Positions 1-8,653 of a stretch of 64,000 bases of DNA are shown here, one piece after another (the stretch's first letter is position 1; each line of letters begins with the position of its first letter). Both the position numbers and the translations under genes were made by a program. The DNA lies in assembly GCF_001436755.1 (NCBI RefSeq), contig NZ_AYZD01000011.1, positions 1 through 64,000 on the forward strand, written 5' to 3'. The stretch is from Liquorilactobacillus aquaticus DSM 21051. GTDB lineage: Bacteria; Bacillota; Bacilli; Lactobacillales; Lactobacillaceae. Under the pieces are notes generated by a model, which was not told the DNA's origin, ran no database searches, and worked only from the letters and a program-made list of their open reading frames with translations.

Positions 1-168
1 ACTCATTACTTGCTTTGCAGCCAATTTTCTATCATACAGATGAGTCGGAATTGTTAGTTGTGATCCTCGGTAATGCTCATATACCACTAGCATTGCATCA
101 ACACCTATTAACTCACTCAAGCCTTTGTAGAAAAACTGCAAAGCTTCTACATCAACTGGTTCTTTCAT
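1..168 (-). CDS. Mor-type transcription activator, 5' part (runs off the window)
   Basis: The reverse strand reads from an ATG at 168 to the window edge, giving 56 residues starting MKEPVDVEAL. The start has a good ribosome site, AGAAGGAGACGTA just before ATG. The stretch IGVDAMLVVYEHYRGSQL followed by IPTHLYD matches the core of the short Firmicutes proteins of the Mor transcription activator family. These are about 90 residues long, with a dimerisation part followed by a helix-turn-helix; the helix-turn-helix lies outside the window. Mor proteins are typical of Mu-like phages but are also common in lactobacillus prophages and genomic islands, so this fits the accessory nature of the left end. 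Family assignment is from remembered pattern only. Confidence 0.6.
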   Translation of the reverse strand, partial: MKEPVDVEALQFFYKGLSELIGVDAMLVVYEHYRGSQLTIPTHLYDRKLAAKQVMS

Positions 169-334
169 TACGTCTCCTTCTCGTTTTTATCATTTTTATT
201 TTTTACCATTTACCTCCCTTACTTTAAATTTTAAGCAACTTACTATACTTCCGCTATCTAACTATGACTGTACATTTAGTCTTGCAGAAAGCCTTTTACT
301 TGTATTGCTACATTAACTTGCATTCCTCCTTACA

Positions 335-371
335 CAAAAAAGAGCCCATGGCTATATTTCCATGAACTCCA
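335..371 (-). terminator. Intrinsic terminator after the integrase gene
   Basis: Read on the minus strand, the RNA would fold GAGUUCAUGG against CCAUGGGCUC, a 10-bp stem with two G-U pairs, followed by a run of U. It lies about 30 bp past the stop of the integrase and would end the minus-strand element operon. Confidence 0.65.
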
Positions 372-401
372 AAACATAATATATACTTGAGCTTTCTATT
401 A

Positions 402-1505
402 TTACTCCAACATATCCAGCATTGTTCTTCTTTTATTAAGCCCTTTATCAGGTGTCAATCCCAAATAATACGTTGCCGTAATTTTAGGACTTGAATGTCC
501 TAATAATCGCGAAACCTGCACTATGTCTGCTCCCTTTTCAAGAAGTAGAGAGGCTATTGTGTGCCGAACTGTGTGGATTGAATAATTACCGACAATTTTG
601 AGTTTCTTTTGTAGCCCTTGGTAACAAGCATTGATTGATGCAGGCTGTAAAAAACGTCCATCGAATGTTTGAAAAAATAATTTCCCATTACTACCATCTG
701 GAGTCGTATGTCCCAAGTAACGCCAATTTTTCATCTTCTGCAATACCTTACTCTGAACCGGTAATTTTCTGACTGAGTTTGGAGTCTTGGTTTCTCCCAC
801 AGTCTTAGTTATCGTCTTCCATGATTGATTGATCAAAATACTATTATTTTTAAAATCGACGTTTTCAACTGATAAGCCCAACGCCTCACCAACACGAATA
901 CCCGTAAAAATAATCAACAAAACCACCAAACGATTACAATCTTTCTCATGGTAATCATAATTTAGCAAGTAATTTTTTATCTTTTTAAAGTCTGATTCGG
1001 GCATTACTTTTTCATCAATCGATTTCTGACGAAATCTGTCAGTTGGAACTGTAATATCTTCCATTGGATTTTTATGAATGTCTCCCATTCTAACAGCTGC
1101 TCTAAACATTACTTTCAAATGACTGACATCTTTTCTAACTGTCTCATGCGCATACCGTTGGCTAAGCAGGGTTATAGCTGATTGTATTATTCGCCTGTTA
1201 ATTTCGTACATCTTTATTCTGGGCAAAACAAGTTGCACATGATTTATAGTAGTTTTATAAGTATGCAGCGTCTCTTCACTAATGTTATTCTTTTCAAACT
1301 TGAGCCAATATTTTAAATAAGCACTGATTAATAGTCGCCTTCGAAACAGTTTACCATTTGAGTTATGCTTCAGCGTTTGCTCAGCAATGAAAGCAAGGGC
1401 TTCAGTCTTTGTTTTGAACCGTCTATTAATACGAACTCTATTGCATCCGCTTCCCTTACTGAATGAAGCTTCATAACCTTTATTTAACTTTTTTACATTG
1501 CTCAT
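402..1505 (-). CDS. int: Tyrosine recombinase (phage-type integrase)
   Basis: This 367-residue protein is a tyrosine recombinase that would catalyse site-specific integration and excision of the mobile element. The catalytic set is visible: Arg about 204 in FTGIRVGEALGL, the HxxR pair at about 311 and 314 in HTVRHTIAS, His about 337 in LLGHSS, and the nucleophile Tyr in TATYYLGL near residue 346. The N-terminal 60 residues resemble the AP2-like arm-binding domain, then a SAM-like core-binding domain follows (about 60-150). It is the last gene of a minus-strand run behind an excisionase-like gene and a primase, and is closed by a terminator. Length is normal for the Tn916/phage class, so it looks intact. 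The attachment site is not certain. Confidence 0.93.
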   Translation of the reverse strand: MSNVKKLNKGYEASFSKGSGCNRVRINRRFKTKTEALAFIAEQTLKHNSNGKLFRRRLLISAYLKYWLKFEKNNISEETLHTYKTTINHVQLVLPRIKMYEINRRIIQSAITLLSQRYAHETVRKDVSHLKVMFRAAVRMGDIHKNPMEDITVPTDRFRQKSIDEKVMPESDFKKIKNYLLNYDYHEKDCNRLVVLLIIFTGIRVGEALGLSVENVDFKNNSILINQSWKTITKTVGETKTPNSVRKLPVQSKVLQKMKNWRYLGHTTPDGSNGKLFFQTFDGRFLQPASINACYQGLQKKLKIVGNYSIHTVRHTIASLLLEKGADIVQVSRLLGHSSPKITATYYLGLTPDKGLNKRRTMLDMLE

Positions 1506-1572
1506 GATTTAATCATCCATCCTCTTCTAAAAAAGCAAGGGACATTCGCCCTTGCTTTTACATATGCATAGT

Positions 1573-1797
1573 TCATTGATACTGTGGCCAATCTTTAGCA
1601 CGGCTATCCAAATATTCAAAAAACTGTTTTTGGGGCAGTCTTACCTGCTTAGATCGGCCAACAAAGAGTCTTGGAACTTCAGGATCCTGCAGCCACATTT
1701 CAATTGTTTCCCGCTTAACGTTCAACAATCTAGCCGTCTGAGGAATCGATAGTAGTTGCAACTTCTTATTTTGTATTTTTTGTTTCAAAAACATCAT
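1573..1797 (-). CDS. Excisionase / MerR-like helix-turn-helix DNA-binding protein
   Basis: A 74-residue protein with a winged helix-turn-helix of the excisionase (AlpA/MerR-like) type: LSIPQTARLLNVKRETIEMW is the HTH, followed by PRLFVGRSKQVRLPQKQFFEYL, the usual wing and C-terminal helix. Proteins like this bend DNA at att sites for excision or act as small regulators of element genes. It overlaps the end of the primase gene by about 30 bp and precedes the integrase by about 67 bp, so the three are probably one transcript. Two adjacent ATG codons follow AGGAG; the second (1794) has the better spacing. Role as excisionase is inferred from size, fold and position. Confidence 0.7.
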   Translation of the reverse strand: MMFLKQKIQNKKLQLLSIPQTARLLNVKRETIEMWLQDPEVPRLFVGRSKQVRLPQKQFFEYLDSRAKDWPQYQ

Positions 1798-3445
1798 CTC
1801 CTATCCCAGCATTCTCAGCAACCTTCTTCAAAGCAAGGTCGCGTACAATTGACGTTCCTGATTTGCCTTTGACTAATGGCCTTTTGAATTGCAACACAAA
1901 TTCGTTTGAAAAAGCTTTCCAAAATGCGTTAGCAGCTGTATACGCCCCCACAGAAACATTGTGTTCTGTTGACCATTCTATAAAACAATCATGTACCTCT
2001 TTACTCATCATTTTGTTGCCCGACTTTAAAACAATGCTATCTTTGATAAAAGTAGCTAGTGGATTAGCCCTTGCTAAGATTTTATCCTTGGTCTCCTCCA
2101 TGACGACGCTCTTGGAAAATTTGTAGTTGTTACTGATCAATCTTCGTAAACCCATTAGAGACCAACTTAAAATCCCGGGCAGTTCTTTTTCGAGCTTTTT
2201 TTCTAAAATTGGATCTTGCTCATCTTTGCTAAATTTTCGAGTCATGGGTAAAACAAATAGCCTGCGAGCAAGTCCGTAACTGCTGTCTTTAAAGATCGGT
2301 GCATCATTCATCACAAACACCAACTTACTATCGAGATGTACAGCAATCTCTTTTAAATTTTTGCGATTTACGCTAATTTCGTCTCCTGAAGTTATAGCTT
2401 TTAATTTCGCGGTGTTAGGAATCTCAGCAAGATTCTCAGTCGCTAAGTTCATTTTTTTATTTAACATTGGTTGCAGTGCAAATGGCGCGCCTAAGTTTTC
2501 AAATGGAACCGCAGAAGTGTTCTCAACGCCTATCATTTTTGACCAAACTGAAGTTAAACAAGACTTCCCATTAGCTCCTTCACCCACGATAACCAAAAAT
2601 GCATTGGCACGCTGATTTCCAACTAGCAAATAACCCATGAACTCCTGCACAAAAGTTATTAATTCTTGATCACTTTGAAAAATTTCGTTTAAAAATTTGT
2701 CAAAGTTTGGTGTACTTGCATATGCATCATATAGTACATTGGTGCGGAGAGTTACAAAATGGCTAGAATCGTGGTCAACAATTTGTCCATCTACAAAACG
2801 CACATCTTTATCAGAAAAAGCAAAATATTCGGAATCAAAAAGGCTGCTTGTTACATGTTGGGCTGATCGACGTAAGAAAGCAATCACTTGATTTTCAATC
2901 TGAGTGCTAGAAAACTCATCACCAAAAGAAAAGTAAGTAAGATAATTGAAAATAATCAACCGCAGCATTTCGAGGTCATTTGTATAGCATCCCTGCTCGA
3001 AATTGTATATAAAGAGTTCATGCTCAAGCCCTTCATCCTTAACTATCAAGCGAACACGTCTGTCAATAAATGCCGAAAAATAATCCGTATTTAAGACTAA
3101 ACCTCCATTGCATTGCCCGCGAAAACCAGCACTTTGTTTGAGGAATAGCTTTAATTTCTCGAAAACATTATGGGCCGAGGTCGTTTCCAGCTGCTTGTTA
3201 CTATCAACATAACCGTTTGTGTCGATCTTCAGCATAGTTTTTAGTGCTTTTTTTTCAACACCAAAAGTAGAAATGGCGTCATTTATTGTTTTGGAGTCCA
3301 TTCTTTTCAATGAAACCACCAAGGAAAGATCAAGCTGCTGAACATAAGAAAATGTATTCTGAGATTTTTGAGAATCATAAAGTACGAAGGAGGTCATAAT
3401 ATCACTCTGCAATACCTTGTTTGTGCAACTACTCATCAACACCAT
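1766..3445 (-). CDS. Phage/plasmid primase-helicase, P4/D5 type
   Basis: The protein carries a superfamily 3 helicase domain of the phage P4/poxvirus D5 primase family. The Walker A motif GEGANGKS lies near residue 285, followed by KMNLATENLAEIPNTAKLKAI and the segment ISVNRKNLKEIAVHLDSKLVFVMND, here seen as the usual B and C motifs. The N-terminal half is divergent and I see no clear primase catalytic motif. The open frame begins at 3493, but an ATG at 3445 is preceded by AGAGGAG with 7-base spacing and reduces the overlap with the upstream gene to 17 bp, so I use 3445 (559 residues). Such proteins start replication of phage satellites, integrated plasmids and some phages. Its presence with int and an excisionase-like gene suggests a self-replicating satellite-type element. 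Confidence 0.85.
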   Translation of the reverse strand: MVLMSSCTNKVLQSDIMTSFVLYDSQKSQNTFSYVQQLDLSLVVSLKRMDSKTINDAISTFGVEKKALKTMLKIDTNGYVDSNKQLETTSAHNVFEKLKLFLKQSAGFRGQCNGGLVLNTDYFSAFIDRRVRLIVKDEGLEHELFIYNFEQGCYTNDLEMLRLIIFNYLTYFSFGDEFSSTQIENQVIAFLRRSAQHVTSSLFDSEYFAFSDKDVRFVDGQIVDHDSSHFVTLRTNVLYDAYASTPNFDKFLNEIFQSDQELITFVQEFMGYLLVGNQRANAFLVIVGEGANGKSCLTSVWSKMIGVENTSAVPFENLGAPFALQPMLNKKMNLATENLAEIPNTAKLKAITSGDEISVNRKNLKEIAVHLDSKLVFVMNDAPIFKDSSYGLARRLFVLPMTRKFSKDEQDPILEKKLEKELPGILSWSLMGLRRLISNNYKFSKSVVMEETKDKILARANPLATFIKDSIVLKSGNKMMSKEVHDCFIEWSTEHNVSVGAYTAANAFWKAFSNEFVLQFKRPLVKGKSGTSIVRDLALKKVAENAGIGDDVFETKNTK

Positions 3446-3893
3446 CTCTTTGCTCCTCTTTATTACCCAGGTTAATTCTGCCTTCGCTATCAAGCAAGAT
3501 TATATCCTTGAGATTACGAAAACTTACTGCATTATTTGTTACATAGTTTTGAATGGTGAAAATACACCATCTATTCACTAACATATTGAGGTCAATTACC
3601 ATGGCATGAGAATCATCTGTCACACCAATCTGTTCAAAAAGACTACTATAAATCATCACTTGATTGTACCTGTTTTTGGTATCAACAGTGATTATCTCTG
3701 TTTCTTTTTTACGATTACTAGTCATAAAAATTAATTCTTGATTCTGAGACATCACAATATTTTTAACAAACATTATTTTGTGTTCAAAAGGATCTGAGTC
3801 CATATTTCCATACCGAGCAACTATTTCTGGGTTTTTAGTCATTATAAGTTCCTGCTTTCTTATGATAGTTTTTTCAACTGATGGCGCCATCAA
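3429..3893 (-). CDS. Hypothetical protein of the integrated element
   Basis: A 154-residue protein that I do not recognise. It is mixed alpha/beta in look (segments IIRKQELIMT, HKIMFVKNIV, QELIFMTSN, NRYNQVMIYS, HAMVIDLNML), with no signal peptide, membrane segment or metal motif. It directly precedes the primase gene, and its end overlaps the primase start. That is the position taken in satellites and small plasmids by replication accessory or primase N-terminal proteins. The pair may therefore act together, which is inference from order only. The start at 3893 has no strong ribosome site in view, and an internal ATG within the next 20 residues (MTKNPEIVAR) is an alternative. Confidence 0.55.
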   Translation of the reverse strand: MMAPSVEKTIIRKQELIMTKNPEIVARYGNMDSDPFEHKIMFVKNIVMSQNQELIFMTSNRKKETEIITVDTKNRYNQVMIYSSLFEQIGVTDDSHAMVIDLNMLVNRWCIFTIQNYVTNNAVSFRNLKDIILLDSEGRINLGNKEEQRDGVDE

Positions 3894-4283
3894 GTTGTTT
3901 AACGTAATAACATCAACATATGAGCTGCTGAACTTTATTACAACTAATACTATAGAAAAGCCGTGTGTAATTATCTATCCGTTTCAAAAAAAATTTTTTG
4001 TCTTTTTTTAACACCAAGAAAGGCCAGATCATTTTGCATGATTTGACCTTTCTTGAGTATAATTTTCAATTGAACGCACTTATGTGTAAGGCATTAATAA
4101 TCAACCCACACAGTTAATGATTCTTTAACCCTGCAAAAATTTAAAATTAGTATATCTTTCGTAATAGCTGAACTTCGTTCATCCAAATGAGCGTATTGAT
4201 ACTTTGCTTGTTGTTATACTGAGTCTACATTCCTGAATCAATCTATGCATCAAGCCAATAATTGTAACCAAATTTTAAATATA
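3894..4283. other. Intergenic stretch inside the element, with one hairpin
   Basis: No credible gene is seen. At 4016-4054 there is a palindrome, AAGAAAGG paired with CCTTTCTT across a partly paired interior. It could be a terminator for the minus-strand cargo gene that ends at 4284 or separate it from the primase operon. The rest is AT-rich and probably holds the promoter of the 154-residue gene. Confidence 0.4.
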
Positions 4284-4604
4284 CTATTTGTTTTTACGTA
4301 CCTCTTTAACATATTTTTCAGACACATTATTATATTCTTTAGCCTTTCTTATATAATAGAGCAATTTTTCATACTGTCGATTTTCAATAATTTTTCTTAA
4401 TTTGTATTCAAACTTAAGCACAACATCTTCGTTTAGAATTTTCTTATTTTCGTCCAATGTTTTTTTTAACTTATTCAACATTGCTTCTGCTTCTACTAGT
4501 TCCGCATTAATAATTGCTTCTTTTCCTGAACCATCTACAATTGGAAAAACCGCTTCAAAAATTATTCTTTTTAAATTTTCGACATTAAAATTATTTATGA
4601 AATC
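4284..4604 (-). CDS. 3' part of the frameshifted cargo gene (-1 frame)
   Basis: In the -1 frame relative to the upstream 247-residue reading frame, an uninterrupted frame runs from the slippery heptamer at 4604-4610 to a stop at 4284, adding 106 residues. It begins DFINNFNVENLKRIIFEAV and ends in a lysine-rich coiled-coil-like stretch (LNKLKKTLDENKKILNED onward). The only internal ATG (4481) sits in the middle of this helical part and lacks a ribosome site, so the segment reads as the missing C-terminus of the upstream gene rather than as an independent gene. The combined product would be about 351 residues. Function unknown. Confidence 0.5.
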   Translation of the reverse strand, partial: DFINNFNVENLKRIIFEAVFPIVDGSGKEAIINAELVEAEAMLNKLKKTLDENKKILNEDVVLKFEYKLRKIIENRQYEKLLYYIRKAKEYNNVSEKYVKEVRKNK

Positions 4605-5338
4605 AAAAAAACTCTTGTATCATTTCTCAGATCGTTCTTCACTGCAGGATGCCTGTCTATTCCGAGAAAACTCTCATTTAAAGACCATGTCTCTGTCACA
4701 TTGTTTACTGTATTATTTTTTGCAAGTTCACACAACTCACAGAAAATAATTAAACGTAGAACAAATTGTTCTTTATTCTCTATTAATGGCTTTGTTTTTG
4801 CCTGTATTCCACTGCCGTTCAATATAAGTTTACTCAGCTTACTCTCGTTTTCAAAAGATTTTACTTTTTTCATTTTCAAAATATAGGTTGTTCCAAACAA
4901 TGCTATGCCTCTGCTAATTATCCTAAAATTATTGTTGTCAACATTGTTCTTAACAGCCTCACTCAACTCTAGCATGTTTATTTCAAATTCCAAGTCTCCA
5001 GACGATGAATAATTATTTTCTATGTATGGACATTCATCTCTCAAATTTTCTAAAAATGCTTTACCAGTAAAAATTTTTTTGTTGTATAGAAATAAAATTA
5101 TTGCGGCTACGCATTCTTTGTTCACTATGTCTTTTGCTTTAGGATTTTCCAAAAAATTTTTTGCCAATTCTTTTTCAGTCAGGCCCATATTTTCAACAAA
5201 ATATTCGGAGCGTAAACAATAGAGTAACGTTCTTTTTACTTCAGTATCTGTTGATCTACCTAGAAAATTATCTACATTTTTAGGCTTTTTTTTACTAATA
5301 TTTGCAGGAACAACTTTCAAAATTTTTTCTAATAGCAT
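4595..5338 (-). CDS. Hypothetical cargo protein of the element, 5' part, frameshifted at its 3' end
   Basis: A 247-residue frame, strongly AT-rich compared with the chromosomal genes to its right. It begins MLLEKILKVVPANISKKKP and contains mostly helical, charged sequence with a hydrophobic patch (ECVAAIILFLYNKKIF). No family is recognised and no catalytic motif is seen. The frame ends three codons after a T_TTT_TTG heptamer, and the -1 frame continues open for 106 codons, so the gene is either broken by one base in a homopolymer or read by programmed slippage. It sits at the end of an integrase-primase element, the place where satellites and prophages often carry defence or abortive-infection genes. 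Such a role is a guess from position. Confidence 0.5.
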   Translation of the reverse strand: MLLEKILKVVPANISKKKPKNVDNFLGRSTDTEVKRTLLYCLRSEYFVENMGLTEKELAKNFLENPKAKDIVNKECVAAIILFLYNKKIFTGKAFLENLRDECPYIENNYSSSGDLEFEINMLELSEAVKNNVDNNNFRIISRGIALFGTTYILKMKKVKSFENESKLSKLILNGSGIQAKTKPLIENKEQFVLRLIIFCELCELAKNNTVNNVTETWSLNESFLGIDRHPAVKNDLRNDTRVFLIS

Positions 5339-5550
5339 TGGCTTTCCCCCATTTTACGATTACTGATTAAATTAATTATACCAGAAATTGGGTAAGGGAT
5401 AGCAGGGGCACTTGGGTAGCCTTTTACATTCATTTTAAACTTTAGCTATATTCGTCAAAAAAATGCCACCCCAATCTTAGTATTTGTCATAAACTGACAT
5501 TCTCAAGTTAGCTTATGGCATAAAAAACAACAAAAAAATAACATACAAAA

Positions 5551-5590
5551 ATAAGGTCCAGCTCCCTCTAAAAGGGACTGGGCCTTATTT
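5551..5590 (-). terminator. gpmA terminator
   Basis: AAGGTCCAGCTCCCT and AGGGACTGGGCCTT form a long stem with a 4-6 base loop about 20 bp past the gpmA stop, with A/T runs on both sides, so it could also work on the plus strand. Confidence 0.75.
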
Positions 5591-5609
5591 ATTATCACTC
5601 TATTTAAGC

Positions 5610-6296
5610 TTAAAGTTTTTCTTTTTTAACAACGTTCAACTTGTCATCCAAATCATAAACAACTGGTTGACCTGTTGCCATTTCAACACCCATGATATCT
5701 TCATCTGAGATACCTTCGATGTATTTTGTGAGGGCACGAAGTGAGTTACCATGTGCTGCGATGATAACATTCTTGCCATCTAATAATGTAGGAGCGATTT
5801 TGTCTTCCCAGAATGGGATAACACGTTCCAATGTAACTTTCAAGTTTTCGCCACCAGGAATAGCACGTGGATCTAAATCTGCATAACGACGATCTTGTGC
5901 TGCAGAACCTTCATCATCAGCACTCAATAATGGAGGAAGGACGTCGTATGAACGACGCCAGATATGAACTTGTTCTTCACCGTATTTTTCAGCAGCTTTG
6001 GCCTTGTTCTTACCTTGCAATGCGCCATAATGACGTTCATTCAAGCGCCATGTTTTTTCTTCTGGAACCCATAATTGACCTGATTCTTCTAAAGCGAAGT
6101 GCAAAGTCTTGATAGCACGAGTCAAAACTGATGTATAAGCTTGATCAAATTCAATTCCTGCTTCTTTAAGTTTGCGGCCTGCTTCTTTAGCTTCTTTTTC
6201 ACCTTGTTCACTTAAGTTAACATCTACCCAACCAGTGAAAAGGTTCTTTAAGTTCCATTCACTTTGTCCGTGACGAATAAATACTAATTTTGTCAT
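5610..6296 (-). CDS. gpmA: 2,3-bisphosphoglycerate-dependent phosphoglycerate mutase
   Basis: This 228-residue enzyme interconverts 3- and 2-phosphoglycerate in glycolysis, in the cytosol. The phosphohistidine motif RHGQSEWN lies at residues 8-15 with His 9 as the phosphate carrier. The dPGM signatures [21 protein letters not shown] and the second catalytic histidine in [12 protein letters not shown] are all present. Length and motifs are those of the cofactor-dependent class used by lactobacilli. The ATG is preceded by AGAGG at a usable distance. It stands alone between two terminated units, as is common for this gene. Confidence 0.97.
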   Translation of the reverse strand: MTKLVFIRHGQSEWNLKNLFTGWVDVNLSEQGEKEAKEAGRKLKEAGIEFDQAYTSVLTRAIKTLHFALEESGQLWVPEEKTWRLNERHYGALQGKNKAKAAEKYGEEQVHIWRRSYDVLPPLLSADDEGSAAQDRRYADLDPRAIPGGENLKVTLERVIPFWEDKIAPTLLDGKNVIIAAHGNSLRALTKYIEGISDEDIMGVEMATGQPVVYDLDDKLNVVKKEKL

Positions 6297-6401
6297 AACT
6301 AGCGAAAACCTCTTTCATTTTTGATTTGATTACAACTCACATTTTACACTGAAAAACTAAAAATTCATAGTGCAAACGCTATTCAATCGTGAAAATAATC
6401 A

Positions 6402-7586
6402 TTAGCCCTGTATGTTCTCCAGCAAAGCAGCCGTTGCCGCCTTGATATTAGCTGGCGTTGTCGCCAAATTAACTCGGATAAAGCCCTTTCCGGTTTTACC
6501 GAACATCGTACCGAAATCAACCGCCAAATGTGCTTTCTTCTTAAGAATATATTCTAAATGCTCTGGTTCGATAACTGCAGAAAGATCGATCCAGGCAAGG
6601 TATGTTCCCTCAAGATCATAAACAACTGCTTCAGGACAATGAGTACGCAAACTTTTCTTCAGATATCCATAGTTGCTTCTGACAACCTGCAGAAGTCCTT
6701 CCAACCATTCAGCCCCATTTGTATAGGCAGCTTCAGCCGCGATCTTCCCAATAATGCTGCCGGCAGGAGCCGCCAACTGTGACATATAGTGATCATACCG
6801 CTCACGCACTTGCGGATTAGGTATCACCACATGACTGTTCTGTAAAGCTGCTAAGTTAAATGTTTTTGATGCAGAATCAACCATCACTGTATTATCACGA
6901 TAAAGGCCATCCTTGATCGCCAATACTGATGTGAAGGGTTTTTCGCCAACAATCAAGTCATGATGAATCTCATCAGAAATAAAAAGCACTTTTTCTTGCC
7001 GACATAGTTCAAGCAGCGCCTCCAACTCTTCTTTGTCCCAGACGCGTCCGACCGGATTATGTGGAGAACAATTGATAAAAAGCTTCACATGATTTTCTTC
7101 GATTTTGTTCTTAATGTCTTCCAGATCCATTTTATAGCTGGTTCCATCTTGCTTAAGGTTTGATATTACCATCCGACGATCGTTCTGTTTGATCACATTC
7201 ATAAATGGATAATATACCGGCTGCAAAATCATAACCGCATCATCTGGTTGTGTCAGAATGTTAACTAAAGTACTCAAAGATTGGACAACACCAGTACTGA
7301 ATCTGAGCCACTCATGCTGAATCTCTGTCCCATAGCGTTCACTTTGCCATTTGCAATAAGCTTCATAGTAATTATCCGGCGTCTTCGAATAACCATAAAC
7401 ACCATGTTCGATTCTTTTCTTCAATGCTTCTGTTACTTCTTCTGGAACCTTAAATTCTGTGTCTGCAACCCATAACGGCAGCAGATCATTCGTTCCAAAC
7501 AATTCATCCATTCCATCCCACTTAACAGAATCTGTATTGTGGCGGTCCACCGCATAACGTCTTACAAAGTCCTCAACACTTATCAA
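6402..7586 (-). CDS. MalY/PatB family PLP-dependent C-S lyase (cystathionine beta-lyase type)
   Basis: A 394-residue fold-type I aminotransferase of the MalY/PatB branch, cytosolic and dependent on pyridoxal phosphate. Members cleave the C-S bond of cystathionine, cysteine and related thioethers, releasing pyruvate, ammonia and a thiol. Seen here: the family start VKWDGMDELFG followed by LPLWVADTEFKVP, the substrate-binding NCSPHNPVGRVW, ISDEIHHDLI with the cofactor Asp, and the Schiff-base lysine in SASKTFNLA. The start appears to be a TTG overlapping the stop of the upstream permease gene (TTGATAA) behind AGAGGATGG, so the two genes are translationally coupled. Exact substrate cannot be told. 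Confidence 0.88.
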   Translation of the reverse strand: MISVEDFVRRYAVDRHNTDSVKWDGMDELFGTNDLLPLWVADTEFKVPEEVTEALKKRIEHGVYGYSKTPDNYYEAYCKWQSERYGTEIQHEWLRFSTGVVQSLSTLVNILTQPDDAVMILQPVYYPFMNVIKQNDRRMVISNLKQDGTSYKMDLEDIKNKIEENHVKLFINCSPHNPVGRVWDKEELEALLELCRQEKVLFISDEIHHDLIVGEKPFTSVLAIKDGLYRDNTVMVDSASKTFNLAALQNSHVVIPNPQVRERYDHYMSQLAAPAGSIIGKIAAEAAYTNGAEWLEGLLQVVRSNYGYLKKSLRTHCPEAVVYDLEGTYLAWIDLSAVIEPEHLEYILKKKAHLAVDFGTMFGKTGKGFIRVNLATTPANIKAATAALLENIQG

Positions 7587-8653
7587 TTCTTTCCATCCTC
7601 TCTCAATTCGCGTCTTTTTTTTAAATTCAATGTGCGTTTTTTGTTACTTCTGATTGGTTTTACACCTAATATGTCCAGTAAAAAGGTAAAGATCGGAATC
7701 CCTACAATCAAGCCCCACATGCCAAAAAAATGCTCGGAAACAAACAAAACCGCAAAAGTATAGAAAATAGGCAGTTCGGTTTTATTAGACATCAGTTTAG
7801 GATTCAACACATAAGATTCAATTGAATGAATAACAAGCAGCATAATAAGAATGTAGGCAACATAATTTATACCACCCACCGAATATCCAATAAAACTCAT
7901 CGGAATTGCTGAAATAATCACACCAGCAACCGGAATCAAGCTCATCAGGAAAATGAGTAGTGAGAGACTGAACAGCTGTGGCATGTTCAGCACAGCTAGA
8001 CAGATCGTTGTCAGTGTCGTATTAACAATTGCAATGATAAATTGTGTTTCAAGTACGATTCCAAATGTATTGACAAATTTCTCAGCAAAAAAGTAAATAT
8101 CCTGAAAGAACCATGCGAAAGGTCCCTTTAAAAAACCTTTTGAAAAATGATACATTTCTTTTTTTTCAAGTGTGAAGAAGAAACTCAGTATCAATGAAAC
8201 CACGAAAGTGAAACCCATCGAGCCAATGCTGGTTAAATACTTAAAAATCAGTGTTACTCCATTTTTCATCTGCGCTGTAATCTCTGAGCTGCTAATATAA
8301 TCATTGAGATACTTCATCACCGTATTCGTATCACTCGTTGGATTCTGATAAAAATTAATTACATACTTCGCCATCGCTTCTGTCTGTGTAAATAATTTAG
8401 GCAGGTAAATAGTCACTGCAAAATAAAGCAGGCTGATAATTAGCAGGTAGACTCCAATTATAATCAGGCGTGATGGGATTTTAACATGCTTTTGTATGAT
8501 CTTATTAAGACTGAGCACCAAAAACGTAAAAATAAATGTCAGTAGTATAAGGCTTAACATGCTTTTCATCAAATACAGCACCAAAATAATGATAAGCAGA
8601 ACAATGGTCCTGCGCAGTTTAACATTTTTCAAAAATTTTTCCCATAAACCCAA
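7583..8653 (-). CDS. AI-2E family membrane permease
   Basis: A polytopic membrane protein of about 356 residues of the AI-2E/PerM family. There are two N-terminal membrane helices (VLLIIILVLYLMKSMLSLIL and the next segment), a soluble helical middle part, then five or so C-terminal helices. The typical closing block VLFVSEHFFGMWGLIVGIP is present. Despite the family name most members have no proven AI-2 transport role, and some act as Na+/H+ antiporters or efflux permeases. The frame opens at a GTG at 8662, but AGGAG sits directly against it; a TTG at 8653 has 8-base spacing and is preferred. Translationally coupled to the following C-S lyase gene. Confidence 0.85.
   Translation of the reverse strand: MGLWEKFLKNVKLRRTIVLLIIILVLYLMKSMLSLILLTFIFTFLVLSLNKIIQKHVKIPSRLIIIGVYLLIISLLYFAVTIYLPKLFTQTEAMAKYVINFYQNPTSDTNTVMKYLNDYISSSEITAQMKNGVTLIFKYLTSIGSMGFTFVVSLILSFFFTLEKKEMYHFSKGFLKGPFAWFFQDIYFFAEKFVNTFGIVLETQFIIAIVNTTLTTICLAVLNMPQLFSLSLLIFLMSLIPVAGVIISAIPMSFIGYSVGGINYVAYILIMLLVIHSIESYVLNPKLMSNKTELPIFYTFAVLFVSEHFFGMWGLIVGIPIFTFLLDILGVKPIRSNKKRTLNLKKRRELREDGKN

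Noticed and set aside
15-227. 70-residue plus-strand ORF at the left edge
   Set aside because: It lies opposite the Mor-like gene, which has a good ribosome site and a family match.
4402-5222. Plus-strand ORFs opposite the cargo gene
   Set aside because: Leu/Phe/Ser-rich antisense of an AT-rich gene; no ribosome sites or family features.
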